From contig PWLK01000064.1 in assembly GCA_003560545.1 (NCBI GenBank), positions 1 to 17,070 on the forward strand: a stretch of 17,070 bases of DNA, written 5' to 3'. A model generated the notes under the pieces. That model saw only the letters and a program-made list of their open reading frames with translations. It searched no databases and was not told the origin of the DNA. Each line of letters begins with the position of its first letter. The first letter of the stretch is position 1. The translations under genes and the position numbers were made by a program. This document shows positions 6,437 to 13,851 of this stretch, in pieces. This DNA comes from Candidatus Woesearchaeota archaeon. GTDB taxonomy: Archaea; Nanobdellota; Nanobdellia; Woesearchaeales; 21-14-0-10-32-9.

Positions 6437-8212
6437 TCATATTTTCAGCGAGAAACGAAAAACACCCGGGTTATCCGGCTGGGAAGCGCAGAACAAGAAA
6501 TGCCTTTTCTCAGGCACGCACGCCTCTAATTCAGGCTCGACGTTGTTAAGAATTGCTATAAGGCCTTCTTCTTCGTCTTTCTTAAAGCTTAGCATTCCCT
6601 CATCGTCCACCATGTACGAGAATTCAGCAAGCGTGTCCCTAGTTATATTACCTGTATCTGAAAGATCCTGCGGGTAAACAGGAATAGACAGTTCAACGAA
6701 ATCATCATCTGAAGCGCCAGGAAGCAAAACCCTGTTACTCATAAATGTTACCGCGTTATACCCTTCCGGTGCTGATACGTTGCAATAACAAGAATCCTGG
6801 GGTGACGAGGCACAATCAGCCATTGACAAGGCAAAAGACCTCAGCAGTTCTTTCTTGTAATACGTAAGCCCAAAACTAATATCTTCAACGTACAAGACTT
6901 CTAATAGCCTTGCATCTGAATCGTTCCACACGTAGCCTTCGAATTCCAGGAAAGTCCCTTCTTCAACTGAAACACCGTCTTCCATGAATTCATCATCAAC
7001 AATTTGACCTGTCGCATCGTAAAGCCTTACGTACATGTTACTCTTAGTTATAACATCCCGAATCATTATATACCTTGAATTATCATCTGGCTCAATGCCA
7101 GGCGGGGCCTCGTTTTCTTCAAGGACTAATTCAAGGGCTCCTGCTAATCTCACTCTTCTCCCGTCTTCAATCCTTCCACGAGTAATATCTTCAACGGTTA
7201 CCTCAGGAAACTCTTCCGGCCTGCAAGACATTTCAACTTCCAAGCCATCCTGGCCAAGGGCTTCTGAAGCGTAGTTGTTCGCACAAGTAGGCTTTGCGTT
7301 AAAATCTTCGCCTTCACACGTACCAATAACACCTTCTGCAAAGCCTTTCACTGAGTTAAAAAAATCTATGAACTCAACGGACTCGTATTCGTAGCCGTAC
7401 TCAGCGGATAACCCGCCTGAAACACTTGAAACATCACCAACCCGTGCAGGGACAGGAGGCTTGGGAAGGCCTTCTTCATCCAACAAATATATTTCAGGGT
7501 ACCTCGTTATGTACTGCCTTGCTTCTTCCATCGCCGCCCTTCCAACACCTGCATAAATATCTATCTTACATTCACCTGCGAAAGCACTACCAGTATCTTC
7601 AGCTATGTAAACCCCGTTCCAAGGATTGTTCTCACCGAAGTAAATATACATGTGCGTGCCGTATTCAATGTAACAGTCAGTTCCCGCTTCAGGGTTTACC
7701 GCCACAGTCCTTTTCGGCTCAGGATCTGTCTGAGTAGCAGTTATCCCTCGTTCATAGCCCTGCAAAGCCACGCTGTCCTGCGGCGTGGTCGCAATGTCCT
7801 CGAAATGGTATACTCTCCCATCGTACACCCCGCTTCCCTGACACATTATTTCCTCAAAGAAACCCCTGTGTTGTTCGGGTATGCAGCACCAACCAGCTCT
7901 TCGATCTTCAACGCAAGTCCTAACATTCCTGCTAGAGCGATACTGATCTATTATCTGGCTCGTGGTTTCAAAGCAACCAGCTTCGGATACCGGGGAGCAC
8001 CAGCCTTCGAAGTCATCAGGGTACTCTGGTGTGAAATAAACAGTTGCTTCTATATTAGTAAAAGTAGGGTTTACGTCTTCTAAGTCTGAATAAGTAACCC
8101 TTCCTGTTATAGGATTGTCAGATACGAGACTGGCTGCTATCAGCAAAGCTATAGCTATAATTATCATAACAACCCATCTTATCAAAGTCCTTTTTCTTAC
8201 TAGTTCTTTCAT
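6437..8212 (-). CDS. Membrane-anchored 3D-domain (double-psi barrel) cell-wall-lytic-type protein
   Basis: 591 residues, last gene of the operon. Basic residues 1-12 and one TM (13-30) anchor the protein outside the cell. Residues 55-235 match the 3D domain (MltA-like double-psi barrel): ATVYFTPEY start (56-64), GITAT (156-160), RTVAVNP (168-174), GTHMYIYFG (185-193), GVYIAEDTGSAF (200-211) and KIDIY (216-220). Two of the three name-giving Asp are present (206, 218); the first, usually VDP, is Asn173. A Cys-rich insert (72-124) splits the domain. Residues about 340-450 look like an OB-type barrel, and the rest is unrecognised. 3D domains in MltA and the YocH/Rpf group cut or bind murein glycan, which archaea lack. 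Activity here is inferred, and the Asn change makes it less certain. The start follows the amidase stop as TAA-A-ATG. Confidence 0.75.
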   Translation of the reverse strand: MKELVRKRTLIRWVVMIIIAIALLIAASLVSDNPITGRVTYSDLEDVNPTFTNIEATVYFTPEYPDDFEGWCSPVSEAGCFETTSQIIDQYRSSRNVRTCVEDRRAGWCCIPEQHRGFFEEIMCQGSGVYDGRVYHFEDIATTPQDSVALQGYERGITATQTDPEPKRTVAVNPEAGTDCYIEYGTHMYIYFGENNPWNGVYIAEDTGSAFAGECKIDIYAGVGRAAMEEARQYITRYPEIYLLDEEGLPKPPVPARVGDVSSVSGGLSAEYGYEYESVEFIDFFNSVKGFAEGVIGTCEGEDFNAKPTCANNYASEALGQDGLEVEMSCRPEEFPEVTVEDITRGRIEDGRRVRLAGALELVLEENEAPPGIEPDDNSRYIMIRDVITKSNMYVRLYDATGQIVDDEFMEDGVSVEEGTFLEFEGYVWNDSDARLLEVLYVEDISFGLTYYKKELLRSFALSMADCASSPQDSCYCNVSAPEGYNAVTFMSNRVLLPGASDDDFVELSIPVYPQDLSDTGNITRDTLAEFSYMVDDEGMLSFKKDEEEGLIAILNNVEPELEACVPEKRHFLFCASQPDNPGVFRFSLKI

Positions 8213-8213
8213 T

Positions 8214-9434
8214 TTAGCTTTCTAACTCTTCAAAGTATTCCATTGCAAGCGCTATAAAATCTTCTCTTCTTTCATCAAAGCCAGGCCCAGGGTCAGCCTT
8301 GTCAGCGGCGATGTCAGAGTGGCTTACTATGTTATCGTTCTCTAATTTGAACTCAGGATGCCTCTTGGCTATCTCGGCTACAAGCCTTGCTGCTGACTCA
8401 AATTGTTCTTCGGTGAAAGGATCCCAGCACTTACCATCTACGTGCTGGTCAAGGTAGCAAGCGTCTATCTTGCATTCAGGCCTGCTATAACCGCAGCCCA
8501 CAAAGCTAATGCCTATAGACCTAGAATTATAACCTGGGACGCATGAAACGCATTCGTCTTCGTACGAAGACCTGCAATGTTTTACTTCGTTTCTTTCATC
8601 AAGCCTTTCCTCGCATCCTCCTGCGTGCCAAGCCGCTTTATCTTCCGGGACGAACTGGTATATCTTTCCATCCTCCCTGTCTATGAGGTAGTGGTAGCTG
8701 AACCCGTGCTGTTCGAGTGCGTTGTACGCTGCTTCAATGCTTCTTCCAGCAGTGTAATGCATAACCACGGTGTCAACACTCGCCCTTCCTCTTGAGCCAT
8801 AGCTCAAGCCTCCTCTTTCCAGGTAGCCATATTCGTTTTCAACGTATTCATCAGAAGGAACAACACCTATCCAGTTATCAGCGCTCATAATTTCGTGGTA
8901 AGTTGAAGTGAAAGGGTACAACGGAAACCTAATAGGGCTTACAAAAACCACGTCAGTCCTAATCCTCCCATCTTCAAGAAGCTCTACCTCCACGTCGTAA
9001 TCGTACTCCCTCAGGTTTAGCTTATCGTACTTCCTGAGCAACCTGTCAAATTCTATCCTGAACGCCCTCTTAAAAGCGTTTTCTTCGAAGACCATACAGT
9101 TTTCAACGCCTGACTCATCATTAATCAAAGGATAAACCACTTGGCCGCACCGGTACTCAGTCCGCTCAACCTCGAACTCCTCCCTTAACTGGCCTGCCTC
9201 GCTTGCAAGCCGCTCAGAAGCCCTGCTAGAAGCAATCTCCACGGACATATCGATATACGCAAAAGTATTCTCTGTGAACTCATAAGCATTAAGAACAGAC
9301 AACTGGGACATGCCAACGTACTCAACAGTAGGCCTCTGGGTTGCCATCAAAAAAATTACAATACCAAAAATCACTACCATAACTATTGCTGAAAAGAAAA
9401 GTACTACAGCTCCCTTCTTATTCTTTTTTATCAT
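8214..9434 (-). CDS. Surface N-acetylmuramoyl-L-alanine amidase (AmpD/PGRP-type) with class III signal peptide
   Basis: 406 residues from ATG 9434; an upstream ATG at 9479 would overlap the previous gene by 44 bases, and the pilin-like MIKKNKKGAV start fits better. Residues 9-30 are the hydrophobic helix after the KKG cleavage-type site. Residues 35-215 are a mixed domain of unknown role. Residues 220-395 are an Amidase_2/PGRP domain: MHYTAG with His226, SYHYLID (246-252), AWHAG with His270, SIGISFVG (306-313), SHSD with His372, and KADPGPGF with Lys379 and Asp381. These match the AmpD zinc ligands and catalytic Lys. An extra Cys-rich insert lies at 274-336. The family cleaves MurNAc-L-Ala bonds of bacterial peptidoglycan; pseudomurein has no such bond. 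The protein should be active outside the cell. The target is inferred to be bacterial. Confidence 0.88.
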   Translation of the reverse strand: MIKKNKKGAVVLFFSAIVMVVIFGIVIFLMATQRPTVEYVGMSQLSVLNAYEFTENTFAYIDMSVEIASSRASERLASEAGQLREEFEVERTEYRCGQVVYPLINDESGVENCMVFEENAFKRAFRIEFDRLLRKYDKLNLREYDYDVEVELLEDGRIRTDVVFVSPIRFPLYPFTSTYHEIMSADNWIGVVPSDEYVENEYGYLERGGLSYGSRGRASVDTVVMHYTAGRSIEAAYNALEQHGFSYHYLIDREDGKIYQFVPEDKAAWHAGGCEERLDERNEVKHCRSSYEDECVSCVPGYNSRSIGISFVGCGYSRPECKIDACYLDQHVDGKCWDPFTEEQFESAARLVAEIAKRHPEFKLENDNIVSHSDIAADKADPGPGFDERREDFIALAMEYFEELES

Positions 9435-9435
9435 T

Positions 9436-9963
9436 TTATCCAAACCTAGGCCTGTCTTGCAGTATCCTGTCTGCTTCAAAAGTGTGGTGTATGTCTTTCA
9501 CTTCGAATATAAGCACTGGTATGTTATCCCCTTCAGGATTTGGAATTATTAAATTAGGAATTATTCTTGTTGCATCAGTAGGAGCTCTTCTTGCCTCTTT
9601 CCACCGCTCATGACGCCCAACCCTGAAAAAATATTCTGAATCACCTGAAGAAGCATGATACTCGTAGAATAAAGTCTCCATTTCAGCAAATAAGCCATCG
9701 TACTCTGTTCTATACAACGCATCTGAGTTAACAAGTTCTATTATTTCTTCGTAAAGCTTTCTTCCGGGCTCTACTTCGTGCTGGAGCATCATCCTCGTGG
9801 TTTGGCTTGCTTCTAGTATTGCGAGTTCCCTGTCGAATCCTTCTTGTTTTCTTTCTGCTTCCTGGTTTATGAAGAATACTAGTGCTACTGCTAGGATTAT
9901 TATTATTGCGCTTGTTAGCAGCAGTTCTCCGAAGTCTTCTATTTGTGCTTTTCTTCCTATCAT
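9436..9963 (-). CDS. Pilin-like protein, family not recognised
   Basis: 175 residues. The N-terminus MIGRKAQIEDFGELLLTS has the class III layout: basic residues, a KA or AQ cleavage-type site, an acidic residue near +5, then a hydrophobic helix to about residue 33. Residues 35-60 are a charged helix that would continue the helix as in pilins, and the remainder is a small mixed domain ending in DRPRFG. No Cys is present, unlike most neighbours, so it may be a structural subunit. It is joined to both neighbours by TAA-A-ATG junctions (stop, one base, start), which places it firmly in the operon. No function can be assigned beyond a surface or filament role. Confidence 0.8.
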   Translation of the reverse strand: MIGRKAQIEDFGELLLTSAIIIILAVALVFFINQEAERKQEGFDRELAILEASQTTRMMLQHEVEPGRKLYEEIIELVNSDALYRTEYDGLFAEMETLFYEYHASSGDSEYFFRVGRHERWKEARRAPTDATRIIPNLIIPNPEGDNIPVLIFEVKDIHHTFEADRILQDRPRFG

Positions 9964-9964
9964 T

Positions 9965-10438
9965 TTATCCTCTGTATATTAAGTCCATCATGCCTTCTCC
10001 GTGGCCTTTTATTATTACAGGGTATTGTTTGACGCGGAATCCCCCTGTAACTTTTTCTTCCCAGTTCTCTGAGGAGAAGGATACTGTTTTCATATCTTCG
10101 TTTTCGTCATGGTAAGTTATTTCAACTCTTAAAGCGGGTTCCCTAGCGGTTGTGAGGGGTACGCATCCGCGGAATACTTCTTCGGTGGCTTTGTCTAGGT
10201 CTATCGTACTCGTATAAACCCTTCCGGATTCTTCGTCTTGGTATGCGAAGCAGTTAGGAGAGTAGAGAAGCCTGGTCTCATAAATTTTTTCTTCTAAGCC
10301 AGGAAATATACCGTCTGTTACGCCTACTAAGCTGTACACTATGTAGAATACGACTGCGCCTATTACTACTAGGAATGGTAGGACTATAAGCGTCCAGTAT
10401 AATTGCTTGTCTGATTCTGATAATCCTTTCTTGTCCAT
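9965..10438 (-). CDS. Pilin-like protein, family not recognised
   Basis: 157 residues, MDKKGLSESDKQLYW start: KKG cleavage-type site, then a long hydrophobic helix (about 14-38). The external part contains LLYSPNCFAYQD (58-69 region), SGRVYTSTIDLDKATEEVFRGC and a closing beta-rich segment. I recall the pattern S-P-x-C-F-A-Y...GRVY...IDL as recurring in uncharacterised DPANN pilin-like proteins, but I cannot verify that here. Two external Cys could pair. The preceding stop and this start are separated by two bases (TAA-AA-ATG) and the following junction is TAA-A-ATG. The role is inferred to be a subunit of the same surface complex. Confidence 0.8.
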   Translation of the reverse strand: MDKKGLSESDKQLYWTLIVLPFLVVIGAVVFYIVYSLVGVTDGIFPGLEEKIYETRLLYSPNCFAYQDEESGRVYTSTIDLDKATEEVFRGCVPLTTAREPALRVEITYHDENEDMKTVSFSSENWEEKVTGGFRVKQYPVIIKGHGEGMMDLIYRG

Positions 10439-10440
10439 TT

Positions 10441-11325
10441 TTAACTTATTGAATTGTTTATTGCTTTTATTATCCCGTCAGCATACCTTGCCAGGGTTCC
10501 TTCGGCTATGTCTTCCATGGATCCAAGCCTTAACACCAGTCTTTCATTCCACCTATCAGCTCTTTGCTCGAATTCTGCGAACAGCAAATCTTCGTCTCCG
10601 GAGAAGTAATCTATTATGTTACATGATATTTTCTGGTAGTTAGCATTCCTCGGGGATTGGTAGTAAACTGATTCTAGGAAATAGTTTTGGCTTGAAAATT
10701 CAAGTGCGACTATTATGTCTGCTGAAGCCCTTGTTTCAGTTAAGGTGAAATCGTTGTTATCCCTCGCGCTTAGAATTCCTTCGATTACTCCTATTAATTC
10801 TTCCAGTTTTTCTGCTTCCTCGGTTGACTCAACGCTTCCAGCTGAGAAAAAAACTTTTGGGTTGTCAGGGAACCTGGCGCGTATTTCTTCGCAGTCAAAA
10901 ACAGCTGGTGTGTCTTCAGGTGGCTCAAAGAAAACTTTGTTATCCTCAAAAAAAATGGGCAGGGAAAGCACTCTTCCAATATCGCTTCTCACAATTTCAA
11001 CGTTGTGCATTTGCTTGAAAGTATACACGCCCATCCCTGCTGGCGAGGAAACCCTTACAGCACGCTCTTCCTCGGTTAAGTCAATGTAAAGTCTTTCGTT
11101 ACCTGTTGAATAAAAATAGTTCAAATCATAAGGAGAACTCGAAACAGTCATAATTGAAAGGCCGATATCCTTAGCAGCAGATTCCTCTTCTGAATCAGAG
11201 ATAGCGCTAAAAATAAAATTAGTAAGAGCAAGCAAAAGCAAAGCGCCAACCAATAGCTCAGCTCCTATAAAGAAAACCATTTGTGTACTTCTCATACCAC
11301 CTCTTTTAGACTTTGAAAAAAACAT
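10441..11325 (-). CDS. Pilin-like protein with a degenerate Amidase_3-like domain
   Basis: 294 residues from ATG 11325, preferred over a GTG at 11340 because GGAG lies 5 bases upstream of it. Residues 4-10 are basic (SKSKRGG) and residues 14-40 hydrophobic. Residues 155-292 follow the segment order of N-acetylmuramoyl-L-alanine amidase type 3: PKVFFSAGS (for VVLDxGHGG), a helix, TLTETR (for VxxTR), ADIIVALEFSS (for ADLFISIHANA), SVYYQS, RLVLRLGS (for AVLVELGF), then LARYADGIIKAI. The zinc and catalytic positions read Ser164, Glu209 and Arg266 instead of His, His and Glu, so it should be inactive if the match is right. It could bind a wall polymer or serve as scaffold. The fold assignment is by eye and moderate at best. 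Confidence 0.75.
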   Translation of the reverse strand: MFFSKSKRGGMRSTQMVFFIGAELLVGALLLLALTNFIFSAISDSEEESAAKDIGLSIMTVSSSPYDLNYFYSTGNERLYIDLTEEERAVRVSSPAGMGVYTFKQMHNVEIVRSDIGRVLSLPIFFEDNKVFFEPPEDTPAVFDCEEIRARFPDNPKVFFSAGSVESTEEAEKLEELIGVIEGILSARDNNDFTLTETRASADIIVALEFSSQNYFLESVYYQSPRNANYQKISCNIIDYFSGDEDLLFAEFEQRADRWNERLVLRLGSMEDIAEGTLARYADGIIKAINNSIS

Positions 11326-11345
11326 TTTCACTCCAACCACATTCC

Positions 11346-12194
11346 TTATATAGTGCCTTGCCTGGTAAACCTGTCATCCCTCAAACACGTATTAACAGGA
11401 TCTTCCTTAAAACAAATACCAATAACAGGCTTGCCATCCCTAACACCTGACTTGTAAATAAAAACATCGAACCTCTGAGGCAAAACAAAGTACCCATAAC
11501 CTGCTACGTTATCCCTGTGCGTTGTCCAGTCCATCCTTGAACCCGCTGTATTTCCTATATCAGGATGCCGAACAAGTATCAAGCTATTATCCCAATAAAC
11601 TTCATCTTTCCTACTTAAAATTTCTTTTTCTAAACGTGCTTCTGTTTCGAAAGAATCGTAATCAAAATCAAATACATTATCCAACAAAGTTTTTTCTCTA
11701 ACATAAAAACTGTCTGTGCCCCTGCAAGAAACCCTGCCACAAGATATTTTTTCTGATGACTGCTCTGTGGCTTCGCTTTCAAAGCCCAATCCTTCGCACA
11801 AGCAAACACAAGTATTTTCACCAGAACAATAAGAAGACCTGTTGAAAACAGAGCCTCTTATACTAATCATTGGAAAATATCGCGCTCTTTCAACCCTGGA
11901 AGGATCTGGATAGACAAAGCTGAAGTCACTCCCAGGATTCATCGCTATTATAGCAGTTTCCTGGGGGAGTGAAAGGAAATATGAATCACCTGCGACTTCT
12001 CCTTCCATTTCTGCTACTTCAAATAATGCTTCTGTGAATTCTTCAAATGCTTTCGTACTGTCTGGAGAGGAGGATCCTGTTATCGCGCTCCAGGCATTTC
12101 CAACTATTCTTCCCGTCGGAAATAATAGCATTAGGAATATTAGTATCCCGAATATTACTACGTAAAAGCTCATACTTGTTGCTTTTTTATTCAT
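11346..12194 (-). CDS. Cys-rich pilin-like protein, family not recognised
   Basis: 282 residues. MNKKATSMSFYVVIFG gives a KKA class III-type site and a hydrophobic helix at about 9-27. An external domain follows with a tight Cys cluster CSGENTCVCLCEG (123-135 region), then CGRVSC, and two late Cys (GICF, NTC). Four Cys within 13 residues suggest disulfides or a metal site outside the cell. The region FDVFIYKSGVRDGKPVIGICF looks beta-rich. The start codon overlaps the upstream gene's end by 8 bases, so translation is coupled. No known domain is evident. Confidence 0.8.
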   Translation of the reverse strand: MNKKATSMSFYVVIFGILIFLMLLFPTGRIVGNAWSAITGSSSPDSTKAFEEFTEALFEVAEMEGEVAGDSYFLSLPQETAIIAMNPGSDFSFVYPDPSRVERARYFPMISIRGSVFNRSSYCSGENTCVCLCEGLGFESEATEQSSEKISCGRVSCRGTDSFYVREKTLLDNVFDFDYDSFETEARLEKEILSRKDEVYWDNSLILVRHPDIGNTAGSRMDWTTHRDNVAGYGYFVLPQRFDVFIYKSGVRDGKPVIGICFKEDPVNTCLRDDRFTRQGTI

Positions 12195-12522
12195 CTAGAT
12201 ACTCCTTGCATTCTTCTCTTGTGTATTCACATTGGCTTTGGCGGGAATTCCATGTGAATCCTGCTTCTTCGCACATATCCTGGCTGTAAGAGTTAACACA
12301 GATATCGTTACTTCTAAAAGGGTTTAGCACGCTGCCTTCGATGGAACCTCCGCAAGGGCAAGGATCTGTTACTCTGTCTATTGTTGATTCGCCGCTTTCG
12401 AACAAGCCTGATAAGAGGTCGAATTGCCATACTACGAATACCAGTACAAATACAGCTATTATGGCTGCTATTATCTGGCTCCATGTTAACGCGCCTTTTT
12501 TTCCAGTAACAATTTTTTTCAT
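12187..12522 (-). CDS. Small six-Cys pilin-like protein
   Basis: 111 residues. The signal region MKKIVTGKKGALTWSQIIAA has a KKG site followed by a helix to about residue 33. It closely matches the N-terminus of the upstream protein (KKGALTWGKIIGAL), so the two look like paralogues at least in this part. The external part has Cys55, 57, 75, 84, 98 and 105, enough for three disulfides in about 50 residues, and ends in a charged helix. AAGGTGG 4 bases before the ATG can serve as a ribosome-binding site. It overlaps the next gene by 8 bases. The function is unknown; a minor or capping subunit is possible. Confidence 0.8.
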   Translation of the reverse strand: MKKIVTGKKGALTWSQIIAAIIAVFVLVFVVWQFDLLSGLFESGESTIDRVTDPCPCGGSIEGSVLNPFRSNDICVNSYSQDMCEEAGFTWNSRQSQCEYTREECKEYLDE

Positions 12523-12540
12523 AAAACCACCTTTTATTAT

Positions 12541-13698
12541 TTAATGGAATGTTACATCTGCTTCTCCTGATTGAGCTAGTCTTTCAAAGTATGCTATTCC
12601 TTCTTCTTCGTTCATTCTTGTTAGTTCATCGGCTAATTGCTTGTGTTCATCTATTGGGGTAAGCAAGCCAAAGAAATGGTCTTCGATATCTGCCACGTTG
12701 TTCCAGCCAATACGATTCCTGTACTGCCAGTAACCCCTATTTTCATTGTACCTGTAATCAAGGCTTCTACCAAAATCTACGTTGATTCTTCTTATGCTAT
12801 CATCTGGCAGGCTTTGGATTTCTTCGCTTGATAAAGATACTGGTTGAAATCCTTCGCAGTATGCTTCGGGGTTGTTATGAAGGCGTACGGCTAAAGAATT
12901 TCTTTGGGTGTCGTCAAGGCAAAATGAAAGGAGTGTGTCATCCCTGTAATCAGGAGATATACAACGTCTGCTCGTTCTAAAAATTCCTCCTACTGATGTG
13001 CCTGGTATAAAGCAAGTGCTGCCGGCTTGCTTGAACAAATAATAATTTTCAGCTCTGGATCCGGGGTGTAAATCGGTTGTTTGTTTATCTGAATTTCCTC
13101 TGATAAAACTTATTTTCTCGTATTCTTCTAGTAATATCTCGTCTGCTCTATACCAATAATTGTTTTCTATTTCAAAATCTCCTATTAACACATCGTTGTA
13201 AAAGTTTATTATGTTCTGGTTTCCGTATACTACACAAGCTATGTTTACGTTGCCAGGATCTCTTAAATCTTCTTCTTGCACCAAAAATTTTTCGTTCTCT
13301 CTCATCTGGAAAAGCCGGATTATCATGCCACGCATGTCATTTTCTATTTCTATTGAATACCCGCTTCTAAAGAAACGTTCAGGTACGGGGGGGAAATGTC
13401 CAAAACAAGCTTCTTGTTCTGATTCCATTATTGTTTTAAAAGAATTTTTTATTTCTTCAAATATTTTTATGGCGTCGGATCTGTCTTCAAAGAATCCTTG
13501 GCTTCCAGGGTCTATATCTCTTTCTCTGCTTAGTGAAAAGCCGTTTTCAAAGGATATCATGTCAGGCAGTGTTCTTACAAGGTTTCGAAATGAGTCTCCT
13601 GTTAGGAATGCGATCATAACTCCTAATAATGCTATAGCTACAAGAGCTCCTATTATCTTTCCCCATGTCAGTGCGCCTTTTTTGTTGTTTATCAACAT
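12541..13698 (-). CDS. Large pilin-like protein, family not recognised
   Basis: 385 residues. MLINNKKGALTWGKIIGAL starts with a KKG class III-type site; the hydrophobic helix runs to about residue 33. The rest is external, with an amphipathic helix near 75-95 (DAIKIFEEIKNSFKTIMESE) and scattered Cys that could pair. No conserved enzymatic motif stands out. The signal peptide is nearly shared with the next gene (12187-12522) and partly with the 48-residue gene just upstream (TWxKII). The start is 5 bases after that gene's TAG. It is probably a structural or adhesive subunit, on context alone. Confidence 0.8.
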   Translation of the reverse strand: MLINNKKGALTWGKIIGALVAIALLGVMIAFLTGDSFRNLVRTLPDMISFENGFSLSRERDIDPGSQGFFEDRSDAIKIFEEIKNSFKTIMESEQEACFGHFPPVPERFFRSGYSIEIENDMRGMIIRLFQMRENEKFLVQEEDLRDPGNVNIACVVYGNQNIINFYNDVLIGDFEIENNYWYRADEILLEEYEKISFIRGNSDKQTTDLHPGSRAENYYLFKQAGSTCFIPGTSVGGIFRTSRRCISPDYRDDTLLSFCLDDTQRNSLAVRLHNNPEAYCEGFQPVSLSSEEIQSLPDDSIRRINVDFGRSLDYRYNENRGYWQYRNRIGWNNVADIEDHFFGLLTPIDEHKQLADELTRMNEEEGIAYFERLAQSGEADVTFH

Positions 13699-13703
13699 TT
13701 TTC

Positions 13704-13850
13704 CTAGAAGAGCCCTCCTAATATGTCTTTTATGTTTTCATGGCCTGCCACTATAAGGCTTATTAGTATTGAAAGCAGGATTAAAAGCAGGATCCATTTT
13801 ATTATCTTGTTCCATGTCATGTCTGTCTGGGCTTTCTTGTTTGATACCAT
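13704..13850 (-). CDS. 48-residue pilin-like microprotein
   Basis: ATG 13850 to TAG 13704. The start MVSNKKAQTDMTWNKIIKWI has a KKA/AQ class III-type site and an Asp near +5, followed by a hydrophobic helix (about 16-35) and a tail of only 13 residues (HENIKDILGGLF). Coupling is tight: the upstream TPM gene stops one base before this ATG (TAA-A-ATG), and the next gene starts 5 bases after its TAG. The TWNKII segment is shared with the two following genes. After processing it would be little more than one hydrophobic helix, like a minimal archaeal pilin or an assembly adaptor. It is easy to miss because of its length. Confidence 0.75.
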   Translation of the reverse strand: MVSNKKAQTDMTWNKIIKWILLLILLSILISLIVAGHENIKDILGGLF

Positions 13851-13851
13851 T

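Noticed and set aside
7426..8083. Plus-strand frames of 103 and 143 codons inside the 3D-domain gene
   Set aside because: Antisense to a protein with clear domain motifs; no promoter or ribosome-binding site.
9435..9479. 15-residue upstream extension of the amidase
   Set aside because: It would overlap the previous gene, whereas ATG 9434 gives a canonical KKG signal and the TAA-A-ATG junction.
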